Assembly (NCBI GenBank): GCA_900769465.1
Contig: CAAGGT010000321.1
Location: 12,903-76,902 of the forward strand
Origin: Bacteroidaceae bacterium
GTDB taxonomy: Bacteria > Bacteroidota > Bacteroidia > Bacteroidales > Bacteroidaceae
Direction of reading: 5' to 3'
DNA length: 64,000 bases
The translations under genes were made by a program, and so were the position numbers. Positions 9,465-18,154 of this stretch are shown piece by piece. The notes below the pieces were generated by a model. That model ran no database searches and was not told where the DNA came from. It saw nothing but the letters and a program-made list of their open reading frames with translations. Within the stretch, counting starts at the first letter, position 1; each line of letters starts with the position of its first letter.

Positions 9465-10061
9465 ATGAAATTTAAATTTTTGATGTTCGCGTTGGTTGTT
9501 GCTTTCGCCGCAACAGTTAATGCTCAGGAGGTTACAGAGAAGGAAGTTAAGTGCGAAAGATGTGAGAACGCTGCTGCAGGTCCAAAAGCTGCTGTAAAAG
9601 GTGCCGGTGAAAAAGAGGCTGTGAAGCTTGCTGGCCCAAAGGCTGCGGGTGAGAAGGCTGCAAAGAAAGAAGCTTGTGGCAAGGCTGCAAAGAGAGAGGC
9701 AGGTCCTAAAGAGGCTGTGAAGCTTGCAGGTCCTAAGGCTGCAGGTGCAAGAGCTGCCGAGAAAGAGGCTTGTAGCAAGGCTGCTGGTGCAAAGGCTGCT
9801 CCAGGTAAGGCCGCTGTTAAGGGCGCAGGTGCAAAGGAGGCTGTAAAGGTTGCAGGTCCTAAGGGTGCTGGCGAGAAGGCTGCTCCTGGCAAGGCTGCAG
9901 TTAAAGGCGCAGGCGAGAAGGCTGCCGGTAGCAAGGCTGACGCAAAGGCAGAGGCAAACGCAGCAAAGGTTGCAGAGAAAGAGGCTAAAGCAACTGCAAA
10001 GAAGATTGCAAAGCAGAACAAGGAGGCAGAGAAAATGCGTAAGGAGGCTTCAAAGAAGTAA
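9465..10061 (+). CDS. Secreted Ala/Lys/Gly-rich repeat protein
   Basis: A 198-residue product with a clear signal peptide (residues ~1-21, cut after VNAQ) and a mature part of very low complexity: irregular copies of blocks such as AGPKAAGEKAA, GKAAVKGAG and KEAVKLAGP. It is rich in lysine, alanine and glycine, and carries a CERC pair near the mature N-terminus and single cysteines later. The last ~50 residues are charged and probably helical. The composition recalls histone-H1-like proteins, but those are cytoplasmic, so the export signal argues for a cell-envelope or polyanion-binding role. No known family recognised. A promoter and a strong terminator frame it as a single gene. Confidence 0.7.
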   Translation: MKFKFLMFALVVAFAATVNAQEVTEKEVKCERCENAAAGPKAAVKGAGEKEAVKLAGPKAAGEKAAKKEACGKAAKREAGPKEAVKLAGPKAAGARAAEKEACSKAAGAKAAPGKAAVKGAGAKEAVKVAGPKGAGEKAAPGKAAVKGAGEKAAGSKADAKAEANAAKVAEKEAKATAKKIAKQNKEAEKMRKEASKK

Positions 10062-10080
10062 TCGCACTTTCACAATAAAA

Positions 10081-10118
10081 AAACAGACATCGACCAAAGT
10101 TGATGTCTGTTTTTTTTA
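10081..10118 (+). terminator. Rho-independent terminator
   Basis: Arms AAACAGACATC and GATGTCTGTTT with a following T run (to ~10118). It lies between the convergent Ala/Lys-rich gene and cstA. Confidence 0.9.
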
Positions 10119-10192
10119 TTTATTGCACACAACAAATACCATAAGGCGGGAGATGATTTACCGGGCAAACTGCCCACCGCCATTCAATGGCT

Positions 10193-11659
10193 TTAACTAC
10201 GCCCGTCTTTTCTGGCCTTGATACACACGACCACTGCAACAATAACCGTAAGCACACCGCCAAGTAGATAAGCAAGCGTACGGTTGTCCATCCCGCACAT
10301 CATTGGGGATATGAAAATATATGACGAGCAGACATAGGTCATTATCAACGCCGGCACAGCACCGATGAGAACAGGCTTCCTGATGCTGAACAGATACACC
10401 GTAATACACCAGAGCGTAAGCACCGCCAATGTTTGGTTACACCAAGCAAAATAGCTCCATATTGTCTGGAAAGGCAAGGCAAAGATGATGATAAGCGCCA
10501 CAGCAAAGAGCGGCAGGGATACAAGCACTCTCTTGAAAAGGCTCTTTTGGGAAATTCCGAACATATCGGAGACAATCAGTCTTGCACAGCGGAATGCAGT
10601 GTCGCCCGACGTTACGGCACAGCCCACCACACCTACAAGGACACAGGTTGCAACTGCAGGGCCAAGAGTGGTTTCCGTTATCATATCAACCAACTTTGCA
10701 GCACTGCCGCCATACTCGGCAATGGCAGCATTAAGCCCCTTTACTCCACCCCAAAACGCCATACCTATGGCAGCCCAGATGAGTGCTATGACACTCTCGG
10801 CAATCATTGCGCCATAGAAGATGCTGCGTGCCTGGTTCTCATTGGTCATGCAACGTGCCATCATTGGCGACTGGGTCGCGTGGAAGCCCGACAATGCGCC
10901 ACAGGCAATGGTTGTGAAAAGCATTGGCACTATGGGGAATTTTTCCGGGTTATCAATATGGTTTTCAAACGAAGTGAGTTCGGGTATCGGATAGACATCG
11001 CTCTTTGTCAGCAGTATAAAAAGGATGCTCAATGCCATTACAAGCAACGCCACACCGAACACGGGATAGAAACGTCCGATGATTTTATCTATCGGCAAAA
11101 GGGTTGCAAGGATATAATACACAAGTATAACAGCAAGCACGGCAAACAGTTCCCAACTTGTAGTGCCAAAAGCAAGCACCTCGAGCGAAGGCAAGGAGAT
11201 ATTGGATGCCACAAGCACTGCCGGCTGCGACATGAACACCGCACCCACAAGCACCATTAGCAGCAGCGAAAAGACGCGCATAAAGAGCTTTGTACCACCA
11301 CCAAGATATTTGCCTATGATTTCGGGCAGGCTCAAGCCATTGTTCTTCAACGAGATGACACCGGCAACAAAATCGTGCATAGCGCCCATGAATATGCCGC
11401 CTAGTGTAATCCACAGAAAAGCGACAGGGCCATACGCCGCACCGAGCAGAGCGCCGAAGATTGGTCCAAGACCTGCAATGTTGAGCAGTTGGATGAGGAA
11501 CACCTTCCAACGTGGCAATGGCAGATAATCGATACCGTCATACATTGTCTGTGACGGCACGGGATTGTCCGGGTTAATCTCACAAGTTTTTTCAAGATAT
11601 TTGCCATACGTGAAATAAGAGGCCACAAGTGCCACAAGGCATATAAGGAATGTAATCAT
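10193..11659 (-). CDS. cstA: CstA-family carbon starvation / peptide transporter
   Basis: A 488-residue integral membrane protein with about a dozen hydrophobic segments. The N-terminal region has the CstA pattern (QLLNIAGLGPIFGALLGA, FMGAMHDFV, SLPEIIGKYLG). CstA-type carriers take up peptides and pyruvate during carbon starvation; this is the short form usual in Bacteroidota, shorter than the ~700-residue E. coli protein. It starts 7 bases after recQ, so it is probably the last gene of a recJ-recQ-cstA unit. Confidence 0.85.
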   Translation of the reverse strand: MITFLICLVALVASYFTYGKYLEKTCEINPDNPVPSQTMYDGIDYLPLPRWKVFLIQLLNIAGLGPIFGALLGAAYGPVAFLWITLGGIFMGAMHDFVAGVISLKNNGLSLPEIIGKYLGGGTKLFMRVFSLLLMVLVGAVFMSQPAVLVASNISLPSLEVLAFGTTSWELFAVLAVILVYYILATLLPIDKIIGRFYPVFGVALLVMALSILFILLTKSDVYPIPELTSFENHIDNPEKFPIVPMLFTTIACGALSGFHATQSPMMARCMTNENQARSIFYGAMIAESVIALIWAAIGMAFWGGVKGLNAAIAEYGGSAAKLVDMITETTLGPAVATCVLVGVVGCAVTSGDTAFRCARLIVSDMFGISQKSLFKRVLVSLPLFAVALIIIFALPFQTIWSYFAWCNQTLAVLTLWCITVYLFSIRKPVLIGAVPALIMTYVCSSYIFISPMMCGMDNRTLAYLLGGVLTVIVAVVVCIKARKDGRS

Positions 11660-11666
11660 ATCTATA

Positions 11667-13562
11667 TCATTTATTCAGTTTAATCTTGTCACCATAGACG
11701 GTTATCTTCTCCTCGTCACACAATTCACGCAACAGGGTTTTCATCCCTGCCCGGGTGAGCCCCAACGAATCCAGCTCCTGTAGCGGATGTTGCCTGCCAT
11801 CGGCAAGTAATTGCATCAGCTCCTGAATGGGTGGCTGCGACTGCTCTGCCGCGTTGCGCGCACGTTCATCGGCACACACATCACAACAGCCGCAGGGAGT
11901 TGCATCCTTTTCGCCGAAATACTCAAGCAACAGCGCACTACGGCACTTGTCGGTAGAGGTCGCATACTTAATTATCGAGTTCAGCCTGTCACCGAAGATT
12001 GCCTTGCGTTCGTCGTAGACGGCGTGTTCAAAACGCAGTTCGCTACCAAGAACACGATGACGCGTAAAGGTTATTATAGGACATTTCCTGGACGGCGCAT
12101 ACTGCAACAGGCGTTTGCTGTGGAGCGACACCAGTATTTCATACATACGGTGGCGCGAGAGTTTTGTGACACGCGAGAGGAAACGCTCGTCAATGAATGC
12201 GAAATCATTGAAAAGGCCGCTGTAATTGCGTAATATGGCATTTATGAGAAGCTCGTAATCGGCAGGCAAGCCCTTGAAACGGAAGAGCGAATCCTTGTCG
12301 ACTATAAAACGCACACGCGAAGCATATTCCATCTCCTCGACATATTCAATGTACCCCATACGGGTGAGCAGGCGCAGGGCGCTGTCGGTCTGCAACGTGG
12401 GACGGTGATACTTCTTGCAGAAATCGCCCAACGAGAATTCAAACGTGCAGTCGAGGCCGTCGCCCAACGCCATATTATAGTAGTAACATATTTCGTCATA
12501 CACCTCTCGGATGAAATCCTGCGGCGGATAATTGTCGGAGAGACGGCGAGAGACAATCTGCTTGTCGATGCGGCTGAAGAGGGTGACGGCATAGGCCTTT
12601 TCGCCATCGCGGCCGGCACGACCGGCCTCCTGGAAATAGGCTTCAATGGAACTTGGAAGGTCTATATGCACCACCAGGCGGACATCGGGCTTGTCAATTC
12701 CCATTCCAAAGGCGTTGGTAGAGACCATGACACGCGCCTTGCCGCTCTTCCACGCCTCTTCCTTTGCATCCTTGCTCTCGGCCGAAAGCCCTGCGTGATA
12801 ATATTCGGCAGTTATGCCGTTGGAGGTGAGGAATTCGCACACCTCTTTTGTTTTCTTGCGGTTGAGGGTATAGACGATTGCCGAACCCGCAACACGTCCC
12901 AGGATATGCAACAGCTCGGCCGCCTTGTTCTCGGTGTTACGCACCACATAGGCAAGATTCCTGCGCCCGAAGCTCATACTGAAGCAGTTGGGCTTGGCAA
13001 AACGCAGCTGTTGCTGTATGTCATTGACCGCCTCGGGGGTTGCTGTGGCAGTAAGGGCAAGCAACGGCACATTGGGGAAGATGTCGCGCAATTCGCTTAT
13101 GCGCCTGTAGGCAGGGCGGAAGTCGTGCCCCCACTGCGAGATACAGTGTGCCTCGTCAATTGTTATCAACCGCACATTGACACGCCTAATTTTCTTGAGG
13201 AACAGTTCGGAGCCTATACGCTCGGGCGAGATATAAAGGAACTTATAATCGCCGAAGATGCAGTTCTCGAGCGCAGTGACCACTTCACTTGTCTTCATTC
13301 CTGTATAGATTGCCAAAGCCTTTATGCCACGGCTGCGAAGGTTGGCAACCTGGTCCTTCATAAGCGCAATGAGCGGCGTGACCACAATGCATAGCCCTTC
13401 ATCGGCAAGTGTGGGTACCTGAAAGGTAATGCTCTTGCCACCACCGGTGGGCATAAGGCCGAGGGTATCCTGCCCTCGGCCTATGCTTTCGATTATATCG
13501 CGCTGTATGCCACGAAAATCGTCATATCCCCAATATGTCTTAAGGATTCCGCGATATTTCAT
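11667..13562 (-). CDS. recQ: ATP-dependent DNA helicase RecQ
   Basis: This 631-residue SF2 helicase has motif 0/I (PTGGGKS near residue 40), DEAH in motif II, the ATATP motif III, and motif VI (QEAGRAGRDG). Near residue 540 a cysteine set including PCGCCDVC marks the zinc-binding part of the RQC domain; the last ~70 residues are a short winged-helix-like end rather than a full HRDC domain. RecQ unwinds DNA 3'-5' in recombination repair. The 6-base gap to recJ suggests co-expression, which is functionally sensible because RecQ and RecJ work together in resection. Confidence 0.95.
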   Translation of the reverse strand: MKYRGILKTYWGYDDFRGIQRDIIESIGRGQDTLGLMPTGGGKSITFQVPTLADEGLCIVVTPLIALMKDQVANLRSRGIKALAIYTGMKTSEVVTALENCIFGDYKFLYISPERIGSELFLKKIRRVNVRLITIDEAHCISQWGHDFRPAYRRISELRDIFPNVPLLALTATATPEAVNDIQQQLRFAKPNCFSMSFGRRNLAYVVRNTENKAAELLHILGRVAGSAIVYTLNRKKTKEVCEFLTSNGITAEYYHAGLSAESKDAKEEAWKSGKARVMVSTNAFGMGIDKPDVRLVVHIDLPSSIEAYFQEAGRAGRDGEKAYAVTLFSRIDKQIVSRRLSDNYPPQDFIREVYDEICYYYNMALGDGLDCTFEFSLGDFCKKYHRPTLQTDSALRLLTRMGYIEYVEEMEYASRVRFIVDKDSLFRFKGLPADYELLINAILRNYSGLFNDFAFIDERFLSRVTKLSRHRMYEILVSLHSKRLLQYAPSRKCPIITFTRHRVLGSELRFEHAVYDERKAIFGDRLNSIIKYATSTDKCRSALLLEYFGEKDATPCGCCDVCADERARNAAEQSQPPIQELMQLLADGRQHPLQELDSLGLTRAGMKTLLRELCDEEKITVYGDKIKLNK

Positions 13563-13568
13563 CGGTTC

Positions 13569-15293
13569 CTATCGTGTAACCTTCGTATTGATGCTCTCAA
13601 TCTGCAGCTGAACCTCGCCGTGCTTGTAGGCATTGTCCTCAAGGGTGTAGCAGATATCAAAGGACTGTTTCGACTTTATGTACTTTGCCTGTCGGCTCTG
13701 GCCGAAGGCTATACCGTTGAGAATGGTATTCGATTTGTTGTCGACAAGCTCAAGTTTTATGTGTTCCTGACGACGGCCCACCACCTTGCTTGTTCCATAG
13801 TCGCACACATTGTGCGTGCAGAATACGGGCTTGGTATTCTCGGGGCCGTGAGGTGCAAAGCGTTTCAGGTCATTGAAGAAACGACGTGTTATCTGCTGGA
13901 ACTCAAGTTCTGCATCAATCTCAATGACAGGTGCTGTCTGCTCGGGCAGGATATTGTCCGACACGAAATCCTCGAAACGTTTTGCAAAAGCCTCGATATT
14001 CTCCACCTTGAGCGAGAATCCTGCGGCATACGTATGACCGCCGAAGTTATCGAGCAGGTCGCGGCAGCTCTCCATCGCCTTGTATACATCGAAACCGGTG
14101 ACAGAACGTGCCGAACCGGTTGCCATATCACCGGTACAGGTGATTACAACCGCCGGACGGTGATACACCTCGGTGAGGCGTGATGCCACAATGCCGATGA
14201 CACCACGGTGCCAGTCGGGATTGAAGATTACTATGGCACGGCGCTCTTCAAAGCTCTCAAGCCCCTCGACAATGCGATTGGCCTCCTCGGTCATACTCTT
14301 GTCAAGTTCCTTGCGTGCCTCGTTCATCTCATTGATCTGATGGCTCATCTCAATGGCCGCCTTGAGATTGTTCTCAATGAGCAGGTCCACAGCCACCTTA
14401 CCCTGTTGCACACGTCCCGAAGCGTTTATACGGGGACCAATCTTGAATATTATGTCGTTGATGCTTATCTCCTTCTCGTTAAGACCACACACGCTGATGA
14501 TAGCCTTGAGACCAATGCTTGGACTGTGGTTGAGCTGTTTTATACCGTGACAGGCAAGAATACGGTTCTCGCCCATTATGGGTACAAGGTCCGAGGCTAT
14601 GCTCACAGCAACAAGATCGAGCAGAGGATAAAGCTGGTCGGCAGGGATGCCGTTGTCCATTGCAAAGGCCTGCATAAACTTGAAACCTACACCGCAGCCC
14701 GAGAGATGCGGATAGGGGTAGGTTGAACCCTCGAGCTTGGGGTTCAGTATTGCCACAGCGCAGGGGAGCTGTTCATCGGGGACGTGGTGATCGCACACGA
14801 TGAAGTCAATACCCAACGACTTGGCATACGCAATTTCCTCAACGGCCTTTATGCCACAATCAAGCACGATGATGAGTTTCACATCTGTAGAATGGGCATA
14901 ATCGACACCGCGCTTGGAGATGCCATAACCATCCTCGTTACGGTCGGGGATGTAATAGTCTATGTTAGACGAGAACTGTTGCAGAAACTTATAAACCAGA
15001 GCTACAGCCGTTGTACCGTCAACATCGTAGTCGCCATAGACCAATATGCGCTCTTTCTTGCCAAGAGCCTTGTTCAGGCGGCGTACGGCAACATCCATAT
15101 CGTTCATGAGGAACGGATTATGGAGAAGGCTCAGCTTAGGACGGAAAAAGTTCCTTGCTTCGGCAACAGAAGTGATACCTCGCTTCACCAGCAACGAGCA
15201 TAGCACCGGGCTGATTTCCAGCTCGGACGACAGCCTTGCGGCCAAGTCGCTCTGCTCCTGTGTGAGAGGTTGATATTTCCAATTCTGTCCCAT
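13569..15293 (-). CDS. recJ: Single-stranded-DNA-specific exonuclease RecJ
   Basis: 574 residues, a usual RecJ length. The DHH phosphoesterase motifs are present: DYDVDGTTA (motif I), the conserved DCG motif and CDHH (motif III), then a DHHA1-type domain with SGRVQQGK and GGHTYAAG. RecJ degrades single-stranded DNA 5'-3' in recombination and mismatch repair using Mn2+/Mg2+. It is the first gene of the recJ-recQ-cstA unit. Confidence 0.95.
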   Translation of the reverse strand: MGQNWKYQPLTQEQSDLAARLSSELEISPVLCSLLVKRGITSVAEARNFFRPKLSLLHNPFLMNDMDVAVRRLNKALGKKERILVYGDYDVDGTTAVALVYKFLQQFSSNIDYYIPDRNEDGYGISKRGVDYAHSTDVKLIIVLDCGIKAVEEIAYAKSLGIDFIVCDHHVPDEQLPCAVAILNPKLEGSTYPYPHLSGCGVGFKFMQAFAMDNGIPADQLYPLLDLVAVSIASDLVPIMGENRILACHGIKQLNHSPSIGLKAIISVCGLNEKEISINDIIFKIGPRINASGRVQQGKVAVDLLIENNLKAAIEMSHQINEMNEARKELDKSMTEEANRIVEGLESFEERRAIVIFNPDWHRGVIGIVASRLTEVYHRPAVVITCTGDMATGSARSVTGFDVYKAMESCRDLLDNFGGHTYAAGFSLKVENIEAFAKRFEDFVSDNILPEQTAPVIEIDAELEFQQITRRFFNDLKRFAPHGPENTKPVFCTHNVCDYGTSKVVGRRQEHIKLELVDNKSNTILNGIAFGQSRQAKYIKSKQSFDICYTLEDNAYKHGEVQLQIESINTKVTR

Positions 15294-15609
15294 ATATAGT
15301 ATTTTTATTTTTGCTTTTCCAAGAGAGAACCATCACAATAATCAACACCCACAGCATCTGCTCCGTTCATATATACAACCACCCGCACGCTGCACCAATA
15401 CGGCATAGTGCTACTTGGCGCAAGATAATTCTCTCAATTTGTAAAGATACGGAAAAGTGTCATAAAAATAACAGAGAATCCGCAAAATTTTTCTCAAATC
15501 AATGTTTTTATGCGACAAAAGGTTCAAAGTTTGCCATAGAGGGAAAGAATAAACAGAAACAAAATGCGGCCCACAAATATGGGCCGCATTGTACTTGAAA
15601 AGAGGAATA
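15294..15609. other. Spacer between recJ and the C1 peptidase
   Basis: About 316 bases without a gene. It holds the terminator of the C1 peptidase at 15560-15590 and, on the minus strand, a possible -7 box TATCTTTA (complement of 15442-15449) with no good -33 box for recJ. Nothing else was seen. Confidence 0.5.
15560..15590 (-). terminator. Rho-independent terminator of the C1 peptidase gene
   Basis: Perfect arms AATGCGGCCC (15563-15572) and GGGCCGCATT (15581-15590); on the minus strand the stem is followed by TTTTGTTT. Confidence 0.85.
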
Positions 15610-16797
15610 TTATTTAATACCCAATTTCTTACGAATATCCTTTGGGATAGCGTTCTTGTGAACAACGATATTCATTGTCTTGTAACGTGTAAAGGCCTTT
15701 GAAGCATACCAGATACCCTTATAAGTACCGGCCTCACCCCAAGAGTTCTTTACCATATAGTACTCGACACCGTCCTGGTCCTTGGCGATACCGAAGATCT
15801 GCATACCGTGGTCGTCGGTTGTCTCCCAGTTATCGTAAGCAATCTGACGCTCCTCCTGTGTACACCATTTCTCGGTAGAAGGCTTTGGAGTGTTCTTCTT
15901 CTCCTCATCGCTGAGCTTGAGCCACTTTGCCATATCAGAGCCCTCGAGGTCGGCGCTCTTTGCAGCATCGGGCATATAAGCCTTACCGTCGCGTGTAAAG
16001 CCCTTCTCGCTCACGTCGCTACCCCAAGCAATGGTATAACCCTCCATGATGGCATTGTCAAACACCTGCATCAACTCATCGATAGGGAGATTGTATGACT
16101 GTGCCCAACGCCAGTTATCCTGAATCTCAAGAACAAAAGGCTTGTAGAATGGGTGGTGTGTGTAAGATGTCAAAGAGATATAATCCTCTGCATTCAAGCC
16201 CAAAGACTCATAGAACGACTTTGGTGTATACTCCTTGCCATTGTATGTGAATTTCTCGGGACGCTCACCAAGATAGATGTCGTGAACAGCCTCAATAGCC
16301 TTCTTCCAGAGTGGCTGGCCCTCGGGGCTAACCTGGAGGCTGCGATGCTTACCCTTTGCAATGGCAGCAACAACAGCATCACTCACTGCTGAAAGCTCGT
16401 TGTGGTTGCTCAAATCCTTGCCATACATAACACCCGGACGCATTTCAGCCTCGGGAACGAGACCGAATGTCTCCATACCGTAGATTACATCATAGAACGA
16501 ACCGCCCTGCGAGAAAGAGATGTCGCCGTGAGTGCGGACAGCCTTGTCGGCGCGGTCGAGGTATGTGTTGTGTACAATGAACATTTCAGAGAAGTCATAC
16601 TCGCCCTTACCCATACGCAAAAGCTCTGACTCAATGAATGCCAAAGATGAATAACACCAGCAGGTACCTGCCTGGTTCTGGTTCTTGATACTTGTGATAG
16701 GATTCTCCTTCACAACGGTAAATTCAGGAGCAGCCTCCTGTGCCACTGCGCCAAAGCCAACGAAAGCTAGCGCAGCCAATAAAAGATTCTTCTTCAT
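15610..16797 (-). CDS. Secreted C1-family cysteine peptidase (bleomycin hydrolase / aminopeptidase C type)
   Basis: 395 residues from the ATG at 16797; the frame is open to 16911 but that extension overlaps recA and hides the signal peptide (residues 1-19, cut near AVAQ). Catalytic Cys is in GTCW (residue 46) after the oxyanion Gln of KNQNQ; His is in DDHGMQIFG and Asn in VKNSWG, the order of C1B peptidases. Typical bleomycin hydrolases are cytosolic, whereas this copy is exported, as in many Bacteroidales. The role is probably peptide trimming in the periplasm or outside. It begins 28 bases after recA, so read-through is possible. Confidence 0.85.
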   Translation of the reverse strand: MKKNLLLAALAFVGFGAVAQEAAPEFTVVKENPITSIKNQNQAGTCWCYSSLAFIESELLRMGKGEYDFSEMFIVHNTYLDRADKAVRTHGDISFSQGGSFYDVIYGMETFGLVPEAEMRPGVMYGKDLSNHNELSAVSDAVVAAIAKGKHRSLQVSPEGQPLWKKAIEAVHDIYLGERPEKFTYNGKEYTPKSFYESLGLNAEDYISLTSYTHHPFYKPFVLEIQDNWRWAQSYNLPIDELMQVFDNAIMEGYTIAWGSDVSEKGFTRDGKAYMPDAAKSADLEGSDMAKWLKLSDEEKKNTPKPSTEKWCTQEERQIAYDNWETTDDHGMQIFGIAKDQDGVEYYMVKNSWGEAGTYKGIWYASKAFTRYKTMNIVVHKNAIPKDIRKKLGIK

Positions 16798-16825
16798 AGT
16801 ATTATAACGGTTTACATTTTTACAT

Positions 16826-17863
16826 TCACTCTGCAACAGCCTCGACATTTCCTTTGATAGCCTCGGCAATCTTTGCCTCGAGTTCCTCGGCAAGTTCAGG
16901 ATTATCGGCAATGAGCGCCTTTGTACGGTCGCGTCCCTGGGCCAGCTTGGTATCGTTATAGCTGAAGAACGAGCCGCTCTTCTTGATTATGCCATACTGT
17001 ACACCCAAGTCAACTATCTCGCCGGTGCGTGAGATACCCTCGCCGAACATAATGTCAAACTCGGCCTTGCGGAACGGAGGAGCCACCTTGTTCTTCACAA
17101 CCTTCACGCGGACAGAGTTACCGATGGCATCCTCGCCATCCTTCAACTGGCTCACGCGACGGATATCCAGGCGGACCGATGAATAGAACTTCAATGCGTT
17201 ACCGCCGGTTGTTGTCTCGGGGTTACCGAACATTACACCAATCTTCTCACGCAACTGGTTAATAAAGATACAGGTTGTCTTTGTCTTGCTGATTGCCGAT
17301 GTTAGCTTACGCAATGCCTGTGACATCAGACGCGCCTGCAAGCCCACCTTGTTGTCACCCATCTCGCCCTCAATCTCGGCCTTTGGAGTAAGCGCCGCAA
17401 CAGAGTCGATTACGATGATATCGATAGCCGATGAACGAATGAGCTGCTCGGCAATCTCCAGAGCCTGCTCACCGCAATCGGGCTGCGAAATCAACAGATT
17501 GTCAATATCCACACCGAGTTTCTGCGCATAGAAACGGTCAAAAGCGTGCTCGGCATCAATGATGGCCGCAATACCACCCATTCTCTGTGCCTCGGCAATA
17601 GCGTGTATTGCAAGCGTTGTCTTACCCGATGACTCGGGACCGTAGATTTCGATTATACGTCCACGTGGATAACCGCCCACACCAAGTGCCGCGTTCAAGC
17701 CCACAGAACCGGTGGGAATGACATCCACATCCTCAAAATTATCATCGCCAAGTTTCATAATAGAACCCTTGCCGAAATTTTTCTCTATCTTGTCCATCGC
17801 AGCCTGCAAGGCACGCAACTTTTCGTTGCCCGCGATGTTGTCAAGTTCTTCTTTCTTTGCCAT
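16826..17863 (-). CDS. recA: Recombinase RecA
   Basis: 345 residues from the ATG at 17863; a TTG two codons upstream is a less likely start. The Walker A motif GPESSGKTT and the FINQLREKIG stretch are diagnostic, with the L1 region near GLQARLMSQALRK and the L2 region near GNPETTTGGNALKFYSS. RecA forms filaments on single-stranded DNA for homologous recombination and SOS induction. I saw no clear LexA-type operator in the upstream spacer. Confidence 0.98.
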   Translation of the reverse strand: MAKKEELDNIAGNEKLRALQAAMDKIEKNFGKGSIMKLGDDNFEDVDVIPTGSVGLNAALGVGGYPRGRIIEIYGPESSGKTTLAIHAIAEAQRMGGIAAIIDAEHAFDRFYAQKLGVDIDNLLISQPDCGEQALEIAEQLIRSSAIDIIVIDSVAALTPKAEIEGEMGDNKVGLQARLMSQALRKLTSAISKTKTTCIFINQLREKIGVMFGNPETTTGGNALKFYSSVRLDIRRVSQLKDGEDAIGNSVRVKVVKNKVAPPFRKAEFDIMFGEGISRTGEIVDLGVQYGIIKKSGSFFSYNDTKLAQGRDRTKALIADNPELAEELEAKIAEAIKGNVEAVAE

Positions 17864-18154
17864 TTTCAATTATTTTTAATGAAGGATGAATAAAAAGATG
17901 AAATGCCAGGCTTGCGAAGGCTTTAAAACCACAACCGACGCTGCATGCGAGAGCAGAGAGTGCTTGCACTCTATGCCGAGCAGCGAGGAGGAAAAGCCTC
18001 TTTGTGGGTTAATTTACTAAGCGTAAATGAGGCTTTTAAAGGCAAGCGTAACGCAGCAGTTCATTTAATGCGACTTCAGCTACACTCGCAGTGTGTGTAA
18101 ACAAGTTTCCACCCACTCGTTTGCAAGAACTTTCGCTTTTTAGTCATTCTCTAA
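17864..18154. other. Structured spacer between recA and the dehydrogenase gene
   Basis: Nearly 300 bases without a gene but with strong dyads: AGAGTGC-TT-GCACTCT (17957-17972), and a nested stem with outer arms AAAAGCCTC (17992-18000) and GAGGCTTTT (18029-18037) around inner arms ATTTAC (18012-18017) and GTAAAT (18023-18028). It could be an RNA gene, a terminator array for the downstream-facing dehydrogenase, or a small palindromic repeat element. Confidence 0.45.

Noticed and set aside
9524..10021. Ala/Pro-rich frame opposite the Ala/Lys-rich gene
   Set aside because: Repetitive GCN/AAG codons create an open reverse frame; the forward frame has the signal peptide, promoter and terminator.
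10433..11260. Long plus-strand open frame opposite cstA
   Set aside because: It is a mirror frame of a clear membrane transporter gene, with no domain and atypical composition.
12405..13394. Long plus-strand open frame opposite recQ
   Set aside because: All of it lies over the recQ helicase core, and its translation has no recognisable features.
16798..16911. Upstream start for the C1 peptidase
   Set aside because: It overlaps recA and precedes a clear signal peptide starting at 16797.
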